This document shows positions 33,353 to 40,196 of a DNA stretch of 64,000 nt, in pieces. Source of the stretch: a bacterium ADurb.Bin157. Its GTDB lineage: Bacteria > Muiribacteriota > Ozemobacteria > Ozemobacterales > Ozemobacteraceae. The translations under genes were made by a program, and so were the position numbers. The notes below the pieces were generated by a model that searched no databases, was not told the DNA's origin, and saw only the letters and a list, made by a program, of their open reading frames with translations. Position 1 is the first letter of the stretch; each line of letters begins with the position of its first letter. The stretch is taken from positions 29,825-93,824 of the forward strand of contig MWDD01000006.1 in assembly GCA_002070375.1 (NCBI GenBank). The letters run 5' to 3'.

Positions 33353-34418
33353 AAAACCCCTAATTCTGGTAATTAACCCGGGCTCTACAAGCACTAAGAT
33401 TGCGATTTTTGAGGGCACAGAAATGCTTAAAGAGTTAGAGTTGACTCACACAGCAAATGAGCTTGCAAATTTCAAATCAAGTTTAGAACAACTGGACTAC
33501 AGATTTGAGGCAGTTTCTAATGCTATAAAAGAAATGGGTTACAATGAATCTGATCTAAAGGCGGCAATCGGAAGGGGCGGCCCCATCAAACCTTTGCAAA
33601 GCGGCGTTTATCATGTAAGCGAAGCTTTAGTAAAAGATCTGACAACCGGTCAGGCTACCGACCACGCTTCTTTACTTGGGGGCCTAATAGCATACAAAAT
33701 ATCTCAGAAAAATAATATACCCGCTTATATTGCGGACCCGATTTCTGTTGATGAGTTTGAAGATGTTGCAAGAATAAGCGGTTGTCCTGAATTACCCAGA
33801 ATCTCATTACTTCACGCACTTAATATAAAAGCTGTTGCGGAAGAAGTAGCACATGAAGAGGGGAAAAACCTCAATGAAGTGAATTACATTGTTGCTCATT
33901 TAGGCGGCGGTTTTTCTATCTGCCCCATGAGAAAAGGCAAACTGATTGATGCAAACAATGCTAATGACGCGGGGCCCATGTCACCCGAAAGATGCGGCAC
34001 TGTACCTTTACAAGGTTTATTAAAAATGTGTTTCAGCGGTAAATATGATTATCCGACCCTAAGAAAGAAACTTATCGGCCGAGGCGGACTTGTGGCGCAT
34101 GTCGGAACAGCTGATTGCCGAGAAGTAACCAAAATGATCGAAGCGGGCGACAAACATGCCGCGCTTTGTTTAGAGGCTATGGCATATCAAATAGCAAAAG
34201 AGATCGGTGCTATGGCAACTGTTTTAAAAGGCGATGTAGATAAAATCATTTTAACCGGCGGAGTTGCTTACAATAAAATTGTAGTAGATCACGTTAAAGA
34301 AAGAGTCAGCTTTATTGCGCCAATAAAAGTAAGACCCGGACAAAACGAAATGAAGGCATTGGCTATTCACGCCGTTAAAGCATTAAAATACAGTGAAATC
34401 ATAAAAGAATACAAATAA
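33342..34418 (+). CDS. buk: Butyrate kinase
   Basis: A 358-aa acetokinase-family enzyme interconverting butyryl phosphate + ADP and butyrate + ATP. Seen: VINPGSTSTKIAIF (phosphate 1), AIGRGGPIKPLQSGVYHV, DPISVDEFEDVARISG, IVAHLGGGFSICPMRKGK, NDAGPMSPERCGTVP and KIILTGGVAYN. Length matches Buk, which is shorter than AckA. The ATG at 33342 is chosen because GAGGA lies 8 bases before it; a GTG at 33327 is also in frame. It is nested at the 3' end of the NUDIX gene. Ptb follows after 17 bases. A branched-chain acyl kinase is an alternative substrate choice. Confidence 0.92.
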   Translation: MMTEKPLILVINPGSTSTKIAIFEGTEMLKELELTHTANELANFKSSLEQLDYRFEAVSNAIKEMGYNESDLKAAIGRGGPIKPLQSGVYHVSEALVKDLTTGQATDHASLLGGLIAYKISQKNNIPAYIADPISVDEFEDVARISGCPELPRISLLHALNIKAVAEEVAHEEGKNLNEVNYIVAHLGGGFSICPMRKGKLIDANNANDAGPMSPERCGTVPLQGLLKMCFSGKYDYPTLRKKLIGRGGLVAHVGTADCREVTKMIEAGDKHAALCLEAMAYQIAKEIGAMATVLKGDVDKIILTGGVAYNKIVVDHVKERVSFIAPIKVRPGQNEMKALAIHAVKALKYSEIIKEYK

Positions 34419-34435
34419 GACCTAAAGGAGTTTAT

Positions 34436-35320
34436 ATGAATTTTGCCGACATCGACAAATTACTCGGGACAGAAAGAATTCCGATGGCAGTTTGTATGCC
34501 CGAAGAAGAAGACAGCATTATTGCGGCTTATGAAGCTTCGAACAGGGGCTTTGTAGAGTGTATTCTTGTTGGAAATGCAAATGTTATACATAGCTACATA
34601 GAAAAATATGCCCCGGGCTTTAACCCCGAAATAATTCACGCCGACACACCTGAGATGGCTGCTTTCAAATGCGTTGAGTTAGTCAGAAATGGTCGGGCTT
34701 CAGCGGTAATGAAAGGCAACATATCAACTCCTATTTTACTTAAAGCAGTATTAAACAGTGAAACAGGCATAAAAAAATCAAATGTTCTTTGTCATGTTTT
34801 GGTTTATGAGTGGGATAACAGCCTCAAATTCCTTACTGACGGCGGCATGATTCCCCACCCTACTCTTGAAGAAAAAATAGAGATAGTAAGCAATACGGTA
34901 GCTCTCGCACACAAGCTTGGGCTTGATGTGGTCAGAGTGGCGGCTTTATCATCGGTTGAAAAGATCAACCCTAAAATTAAGAGTACTCTTGACGCAGCTA
35001 TATTATCTAAAATGGGCGAACGAGGCCAATTTGGAAAAAATTGTTTGGTCGAAGGCCCGTTGGCCTTAGACAATGCAATATCAGAAGAGTCAGCACACCA
35101 CAAAGGTATTTACAATGAGGTTGTTGGCAAAGCAGACGTTTTATTGGCCCCCGACATTGATACAGGCAACATTCTCGGTAAATCTATTCTTTACTATGGA
35201 AACACTCCCACAGGCGGCATGATTATCGGAGCAAAAGTTCCTGTGATAATGCTTTCGAGGTCAGACACCATAGACGTAAGACTTAACTCTATTAAAATAG
35301 CTTTGGCTGCTGGCAAATAA
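34436..35320 (+). CDS. ptb: Phosphate butyryltransferase
   Basis: A 294-aa enzyme of the phosphate acetyl/butaryl transferase family, transferring butyryl from CoA to phosphate. Typical pieces: RIPMAVCMPEEEDSIIAAYEA, ASAVMKGNISTPILLKAVLN, FLTDGGMIPHP, VRVAALSSVEKINPK, VEGPLALDNAIS and DVLLAPDIDTGNILGKSI. Length fits Ptb, not the longer Pta. AAAGGAG precedes the ATG. With buk it forms the terminal ATP-yielding step of butyrate (or branched-chain acid) fermentation; the order buk-ptb is reversed compared with the common clostridial ptb-buk. Confidence 0.92.
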   Translation: MNFADIDKLLGTERIPMAVCMPEEEDSIIAAYEASNRGFVECILVGNANVIHSYIEKYAPGFNPEIIHADTPEMAAFKCVELVRNGRASAVMKGNISTPILLKAVLNSETGIKKSNVLCHVLVYEWDNSLKFLTDGGMIPHPTLEEKIEIVSNTVALAHKLGLDVVRVAALSSVEKINPKIKSTLDAAILSKMGERGQFGKNCLVEGPLALDNAISEESAHHKGIYNEVVGKADVLLAPDIDTGNILGKSILYYGNTPTGGMIIGAKVPVIMLSRSDTIDVRLNSIKIALAAGK

Positions 35321-35344
35321 ACTTAAATCAAAACCGGAGCATTT

Positions 35345-36877
35345 ATGTTTGCGAAAGTATTTACGGCATCAATTTCAGGGTATGAAGCGTTACCTGTTAC
35401 TGTTGAAGCCGATAAAACATTTGGTTTGCCAAGCTTTGACTTAGTTGGACTTCCCGATGCTTCTGTTTCGGAGTCAAGACAAAGAATCAGAATGGTTCTC
35501 AACAACTCGGGTTGCAAGCCAATTAAAGGTCATATAGTCGTAAATTTAGCGCCGGCTGATTTACGCAAAGAAGGCTCCGGTTTTGATCTTCCTATTTTAA
35601 CAGCTTTACTTGCAGCCGACGAGCAAATTTCGTCGACTCTGATCGACGGTTATTTGTTTGTCGGAGAGTTAGGGTTAAACGGTGAAATTAAGCATACAAA
35701 AGCTATTTTACCCATAGCGCTTATGGCTCTGCAACTTGGGTATAAAGGGCTTGTTTTGCCAAAAGCCAACTCAAAAGAAGCCCTTGTTGTGCCGGGGCTT
35801 GAAGTGGTGTCATTTGAGTACATATTTGATCTTATTGAAGCGTTTAGCGGTGTAAAACCGATTATTCCCGACAAACCCCTCCCCGAAGCCGCCACAGAGA
35901 TCCATAACGATAAAAACCTTGTCGACATGTGCACAATTAAGGGGCAGAGCGCAGCAAGACGCGCAATTGAAATAGCCGCTGCGGGCGGGCATAACATCAT
36001 ACTTTCGGGTCCTCCCGGCTCAGGAAAAACTTTGCTTGCAAAAGCTCTTCCGACTATTATGCCTCCTTTAGAATTCACAGAAGCGCTTGAAGTCACAAGA
36101 ATATACAGCGTAAAAGGCTTATTAAAGGCCGGAAGCGGCTTAATAATGAATAGGCCTTTCAGAGACCCCCACCACACTATTTCTGACGTAGCTTTAATCG
36201 GAGGCGGAAAAACTCCTGCTCCCGGGGAAGTCTCGCTTGCTCATAACGGCGTTTTGTTTCTTGATGAATTAACAGAATTCAAGAAGTCTGTAATTGAAGT
36301 TTTAAGAGAGCCTATTACATCAGGAACCGTATCTATTTCTAGAGCTGCCAGCACCTGCTCTTTTCCTTCGAGATTTCTTTTGGTGGCCGCCATGAATCCT
36401 TGTCCTTGCGGTTTTTTAACAGATCCTTCGCACGAATGCATTTGCAGCGCGGGGCAAATTCAAAAATATAAGTCAAAGATTTCCGGTCCTTTACTTGACA
36501 GAATTGATCTGCATATAAGCGTTCCGAGGTTGTCTCCCGAAGAACTGGTTGCAAAACCCAACGGCGAATCTTCTTCATCAATAAGACAGCGTGTAATAAA
36601 AGCGCGAGCGAAGCAAAAAAACAGAAACACTCATTTTCCTTTAATGTTGAATGCACATATCCCTAACAAGTTGTTGAACGATTACTGCGAACTTGATAAC
36701 GATGCTAAAACCGTTTTACTTAATGCTGCTCGGAAATTTTCTCTTTCAGCGCGCGGATACGACAAAATTATCAGAATTGCGCGCACCATAGCCGATTTGA
36801 ACGAAGATGAAAACATAAAGCTTCCACACATAGCCGAGGCGCTTCAATATCGGACAGCTGATTTATTCTCTTCTTGA
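35345..36877 (+). CDS. YifB/ComM-family Mg-chelatase-like AAA ATPase
   Basis: A 510-aa ATPase. N-terminal ChlI-like/Lon-type domain about 1-165 (DLVGLPDASVSESRQRI, VVNLAPADLRKEGSGFDLP), Walker A GPPGSGKT (222-229), Walker B VLFLDELTEF (about 300), Cys-rich insert (NPCPCGF... CICSAG) and the C-terminal Mg_chelatase_C helices (SLSARGYDKIIRIARTIADL). In proteobacteria ComM is a helicase for branch migration in natural transformation; the role elsewhere is unknown. It ends the rlmI-buk operon. Its 3' end overlaps the convergent M48 gene by 34 bases. Confidence 0.92.
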   Translation: MFAKVFTASISGYEALPVTVEADKTFGLPSFDLVGLPDASVSESRQRIRMVLNNSGCKPIKGHIVVNLAPADLRKEGSGFDLPILTALLAADEQISSTLIDGYLFVGELGLNGEIKHTKAILPIALMALQLGYKGLVLPKANSKEALVVPGLEVVSFEYIFDLIEAFSGVKPIIPDKPLPEAATEIHNDKNLVDMCTIKGQSAARRAIEIAAAGGHNIILSGPPGSGKTLLAKALPTIMPPLEFTEALEVTRIYSVKGLLKAGSGLIMNRPFRDPHHTISDVALIGGGKTPAPGEVSLAHNGVLFLDELTEFKKSVIEVLREPITSGTVSISRAASTCSFPSRFLLVAAMNPCPCGFLTDPSHECICSAGQIQKYKSKISGPLLDRIDLHISVPRLSPEELVAKPNGESSSSIRQRVIKARAKQKNRNTHFPLMLNAHIPNKLLNDYCELDNDAKTVLLNAARKFSLSARGYDKIIRIARTIADLNEDENIKLPHIAEALQYRTADLFSS

Positions 36878-38097
36878 AAAATAGTGTCTGCCATTTTTAT
36901 TCTGTTGATTACGGGCGGATGAGTGTACAACCAAAAGACTCGAAAACTGTGCGGTAAAAGGTCCGATTTGTTTATTTTAGCCAGTTTAATTTGAGCATTT
37001 TTATATATTTCAGTTAATCCTGTAACTTTCAATGCAAAATAATCAGCTCTGCGTTCCATATATTGGCTTATTTGACTCTCTAAGGGTGCAAAAAACAACT
37101 GTCCCATGAAATATACCACAAAGAGGAAGGGAAGTGTTTTGGCAGCGGCAATATTTTCCAGCCCAAAAAACTCAACTGTTCTAATTTTGTCGTAAAGAAA
37201 GCAGTATAAAAACGATGCGGCTAAGGCGCCCAAGAAGCCGGTAAAGAGACCCCATGCCATATCGTTGTTTTTCCAATGACCTGCCTCGTGAGCAAAAATA
37301 AGCGCAATCTCTTCTTGAGTATGCTGCTTAAGCAAAGTATCGTATAAAACTATTCTTTTAAATGGGCCTATGCCGGTAAAATAAGCATTAGTATGTTTTG
37401 AATATCTGCTTTCATCTATAACATAAATTTCATCTGTCTGTATGCCTGCCTTTTTCGATATTTCGAGTAGCTTATCTTTTAAAGCTCCCTCTTCGAGGGG
37501 TGTTTGATTATAAAAAACAGGGGTAATTATCAAAGGCATCAAAAAAATACCGACAAAGGCTACTAAAGCCAGCAAGCAGGGCAATAACATTGGCCATTTT
37601 TGAGGAAAACATCTAATCACTGCGAAGGCCGCTAATACTACAAGGGTCTCTATGGTAATTCCAATAAAAAAACTCTTAAAATATCGAATTAGCCACGAAA
37701 AAAAGGATTGTTCGGTAAAACTCGCATAAACTTCGCGCCAATGGCCAAAAACAAAAGAGTTTGGAAAAGATAAGAGTCTGATTATGAGAAAAAACACAAT
37801 TACAAATATGAAATCGTTCTCGGCGCATTTAACCCAGATTCGTTCAAAAAATCTAAGTTTTAAGGCGGCCAATAAAATTGTCATAAAAAGAATACCGTTA
37901 GCGGCTTTAAAGCGGAAAAAAAACAATGCGTAGTCTTTGCCTGAATCTATCTCTGCCTGAGAAAAATAACGCAGAATTTCCGTTTTGGCCGACATGTCGC
38001 TATTCCCGTTAAACTGGGCGTAAAGCAAAAACATGTAGAGCAAGAACCAAAACACAACAATCAGCCAAAATAATTTTTCATAACTATTTGAAAGCAT
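36844..38097 (-). CDS. M48 family zinc metallopeptidase, Ste24-like
   Basis: A 417-aa integral membrane protease. Several hydrophobic segments before the active site (about 10-30, 60-80, 95-112, 150-168, 175-200) and two after it match the Ste24/CAAX-protease topology. The zinc motif is HEAGH (270-274) in FAHEAGHWKNN, followed by a later downstream Glu/Asp region (SQYMERRADYFAL) and the SFRVFWLYTHPP end block. Prokaryotic members lack known prenyl substrates and probably act in membrane protein quality control. No Shine-Dalgarno is visible; the promoter candidate places transcription start at the ATG itself. The 3' end overlaps yifB by 34 bases. Confidence 0.9.
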   Translation of the reverse strand: MLSNSYEKLFWLIVVFWFLLYMFLLYAQFNGNSDMSAKTEILRYFSQAEIDSGKDYALFFFRFKAANGILFMTILLAALKLRFFERIWVKCAENDFIFVIVFFLIIRLLSFPNSFVFGHWREVYASFTEQSFFSWLIRYFKSFFIGITIETLVVLAAFAVIRCFPQKWPMLLPCLLALVAFVGIFLMPLIITPVFYNQTPLEEGALKDKLLEISKKAGIQTDEIYVIDESRYSKHTNAYFTGIGPFKRIVLYDTLLKQHTQEEIALIFAHEAGHWKNNDMAWGLFTGFLGALAASFLYCFLYDKIRTVEFFGLENIAAAKTLPFLFVVYFMGQLFFAPLESQISQYMERRADYFALKVTGLTEIYKNAQIKLAKINKSDLLPHSFRVFWLYTHPPVINRIKMADTIFQEENKSAVRY

Positions 38098-38125
38098 TGC
38101 AATATGTTACAATTTATTATAATAA
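38097..38125 (+). promoter_or_regulatory. Promoter for the small Cys-rich protein, overlapping the divergent one
   Basis: TTGCAA (38097-38102), 17 bases, TAATAA (38120-38125); a 15-base spacing to TATAAT at 38118 is also possible. Either gives a start within about 4 bases of the ATG at 38134. Confidence 0.4.
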
Positions 38126-38132
38126 TAATCAA
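38104..38132 (-). promoter_or_regulatory. Promoter for the M48 gene, probably leaderless
   Basis: TTGATT-17 bases-TAACAT on the minus strand. The predicted +1 falls at 38097, the A of the ATG. Confidence 0.45.
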
Positions 38133-38133
38133 T

Positions 38134-38406
38134 ATGGACAATTTAAGCAAAAAGCTTCTTCTTAAAACTCTTTCGACTCAAGCTCTGGGAGTTAACGCAA
38201 AGTTGCCGGCCGCGTCTGCCAAAAAAAGCAAGCCCGACAGCAATGACAAGATTAATTGTTATTTGTGCATACATTTTCACATAACCTGGGAGCGCAAGTT
38301 TCCTTATTCTTGCCGTGCACACGGTTTCAAAGGCCCTCAGATTCCGTCTGTGGTTGTTTTCACTTCTTCGGGCGAGCAGTGCCACCTTTTTACCCCCAAA
38401 AATTAA
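38134..38406 (+). CDS. Small Cys-rich protein, possible zinc site
   Basis: A 90-aa protein (from the ATG at 38134; an upstream in-frame ATG at 38104 adds ten hydrophobic residues). The second half is the informative part: CYLCIHFHITWERKFPYSCR, then AHGFKGPQIPSVVV and SGEQCHLF. The spacing C-x2-C ... C ... C with ITW and GFK is one I associate with short proteins often mislabelled as uracil-DNA glycosylase; no catalytic domain is present. Likely a small zinc-binding protein of unknown role. No Shine-Dalgarno is visible, and it is divergent to the M48 gene with only 36 bases between the start codons. Confidence 0.65.
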   Translation: MDNLSKKLLLKTLSTQALGVNAKLPAASAKKSKPDSNDKINCYLCIHFHITWERKFPYSCRAHGFKGPQIPSVVVFTSSGEQCHLFTPKN

Positions 38407-38585
38407 CATCGTCTTATTGCATAACTTAGTAAACTATGTTAGATTAGCTAACCTTAGTTTTGCACAAATTTACTCAGAGGAATTGCAATTTGGTTTTTAC
38501 TAAATGTTTCTTGGCAACCGGCCGATGTATAGTAAGAAGTTTTGAACAGTAAAGACAATAGATTGCAAGGGGGCTGTATTTTAAA

Positions 38586-40001
38586 ATGGCAGATAACAAC
38601 AGAACGCACTTTATAGGGATCGGCGGCGTTGGCATGAGTGGTTTGGCCAGCGTTTACCTAAGCAAAGGCAACCCAATTTCAGGTTCAGACATTTCGGAAA
38701 ATGCACGCACAGAGCAGCTCACAAAAGACGGAGCTCATATTTACATAGGGCACAGAGCTGAAAATTTATCTCCCGACGTAACGAAAGTTGTTCTTTCAAC
38801 AGCCATTAAAGCCGATAACCCCGAACTACTCGCCGCCAAAGAAAGAAACATCCCAATTTTTCATCGTTCAGACATTCTTGCCGAGCTTTTTCTTGATTCA
38901 GAGTTTGGCATAGCTGTAGCCGGCTGTCACGGTAAAACGACAGTCAGTTCTATGATCGCTACAGTTCTTAAAGTTGCAGGGAAAAAGCCGACGGCAGTTA
39001 TCGGCGGACACGTAGCCGCCCTGAACAGCAATTATTCTGTCGGTGACTCAGGAATTTTTGTTGCCGAAGCTGATGAAAGCGATGCAACTTTTTTAAAGTA
39101 TTATTCACAATATGGGGTTATTACAAACATTGATAATGACCACATGGATCACTATTCAAGTCTTGAAGCAATAATTAAATCTTTCGAGATATTTGCAAGC
39201 CATATTTCGCTCAACGGCGGTTTATATATTTGTGCCGACGACCCAATTACGCGAAATTTATCTTTGCCTGAGCGTTTGCGCGTTTTCACCTACGGAATAA
39301 ACACCGCAGCGGATATTATGGCAAAAGACATCGCATATCATCCTTTTGGCAGCGACTTCGAACTGACAATGGGAGGACAAACCTACGGAAGAATTTCATT
39401 GCAAGTTCCGGGGCGCCATAACATTTTGAATGCCTTGCCGGTAATCGGTTTTTGTCTTGAAGCCGGTCTTTCACTGGAAAGGATCCAAGAAGGCCTGGCA
39501 GTTTTCCGCGGTGCAGGCAGAAGGTTTGAAATTAAAGGCGAATTTGACGGTGTTACAATAATTGATGATTACGGTCATCATCCAAATGAAATCAAGGCCA
39601 CTTTAGAGGCTGCAACCAGTTTGGGTGCACGCAGAGTTATTGTTGTTTTCCAACCGCACAGATATTCAAGAACAATGTTCCTTTCGCAGGAATTCGGACG
39701 TTGTTTTGAAAATTGTGACAAATTATTTATAACCGATATTTATGCTGCCTCTGAAAAGCCCATTCCCGGAGTGACAAGCAAAATAATTCTTGATAACATG
39801 CCCGTTTCTAACAGACGAAAAGTCAAAATGGTTAGGAATGTAGACGACGTTAAATATCATCTTCTTAATTATGTTGAACCCGGAGATGTAATTTTCACTA
39901 TTGGAGCAGGCTCTATAACACGAGTCGGCCCTGAAATTCTTGAATTCATGAAAGCACGAAGCTTAAATTACAATGCCATTACAGTCGGAACGGCTATTTA
40001 A
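38586..40001 (+). CDS. murC: UDP-N-acetylmuramate--L-alanine ligase
   Basis: The first amino-acid ligase of peptidoglycan precursor synthesis, adding L-Ala to UDP-MurNAc in the cytoplasm. 471 aa. N-terminal Rossmann domain with HFIGIGGVGMSGLA (8-21); central ATP-binding domain with GCHGKTT (113-119), FVAEADESDATFL and TNIDNDHMDHY; C-terminal domain with IDDYGHHPNEIKATLEAA and VVFQPHRYSRT. All motifs are typical of MurC. The Shine-Dalgarno (AGGGGG) is rather far, 12 bases before the ATG. Stand-alone from other mur genes here; a 38-codon ORF follows after 15 bases. Confidence 0.96.
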   Translation: MADNNRTHFIGIGGVGMSGLASVYLSKGNPISGSDISENARTEQLTKDGAHIYIGHRAENLSPDVTKVVLSTAIKADNPELLAAKERNIPIFHRSDILAELFLDSEFGIAVAGCHGKTTVSSMIATVLKVAGKKPTAVIGGHVAALNSNYSVGDSGIFVAEADESDATFLKYYSQYGVITNIDNDHMDHYSSLEAIIKSFEIFASHISLNGGLYICADDPITRNLSLPERLRVFTYGINTAADIMAKDIAYHPFGSDFELTMGGQTYGRISLQVPGRHNILNALPVIGFCLEAGLSLERIQEGLAVFRGAGRRFEIKGEFDGVTIIDDYGHHPNEIKATLEAATSLGARRVIVVFQPHRYSRTMFLSQEFGRCFENCDKLFITDIYAASEKPIPGVTSKIILDNMPVSNRRKVKMVRNVDDVKYHLLNYVEPGDVIFTIGAGSITRVGPEILEFMKARSLNYNAITVGTAI

Positions 40002-40016
40002 TTCGGAGTAAAAAAA

Positions 40017-40133
40017 ATGCCTTTATTAACTACCTTGATTATGTTTACGGTTGCTGTTCTTTTATCGAGAGCCTCGGTAAATCTGGGATTTAAACTTTTA
40101 GACATTATAAAAGCAAAATACGGCGCAAGCTAA
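40017..40133 (+). CDS. Small membrane protein (38 aa) after murC
   Basis: An ORF of 38 codons beginning MPLLTTLIMFTVAVLLSR, with a transmembrane segment about 3-17 and a basic amphipathic end (FKLLDIIKAKYGAS). GGAG lies 8 bases before the ATG. It sits between the murC stop and a strong terminator, which makes it plausible that it is translated. No family recognised. Confidence 0.5.
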   Translation: MPLLTTLIMFTVAVLLSRASVNLGFKLLDIIKAKYGAS

Positions 40134-40148
40134 AAGCACAAAAAACGA

Positions 40149-40188
40149 AGCCTGCAAATAATTTACAGATTTTTTGCAGGCTTTTTTT
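40149..40188 (+). terminator. Rho-independent terminator after the murC unit
   Basis: AGCCTGCAAA (40149-40158) pairs with TTTGCAGGCT, followed by a run of seven T on the plus strand. The minus strand reads TTCGTTTTTT after the stem, so it may also serve the convergent M16 gene. Confidence 0.85.
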
Positions 40189-40196
40189 CGTATTTT

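Noticed and set aside
35650..36177. 175-codon minus-strand ORF inside yifB
   Set aside because: Antisense shadow of a canonical AAA ATPase gene.
38143..38409. Minus-strand 88-codon ORF opposite the Cys-rich gene
   Set aside because: Fully antisense to a better-supported gene with a recognisable motif.
38417..38444. TTGCAT-16-TTAGAT as a murC promoter
   Set aside because: Weak -10 and more than 140 bases upstream of murC; several equal alternatives in this AT-rich gap, so not listed.
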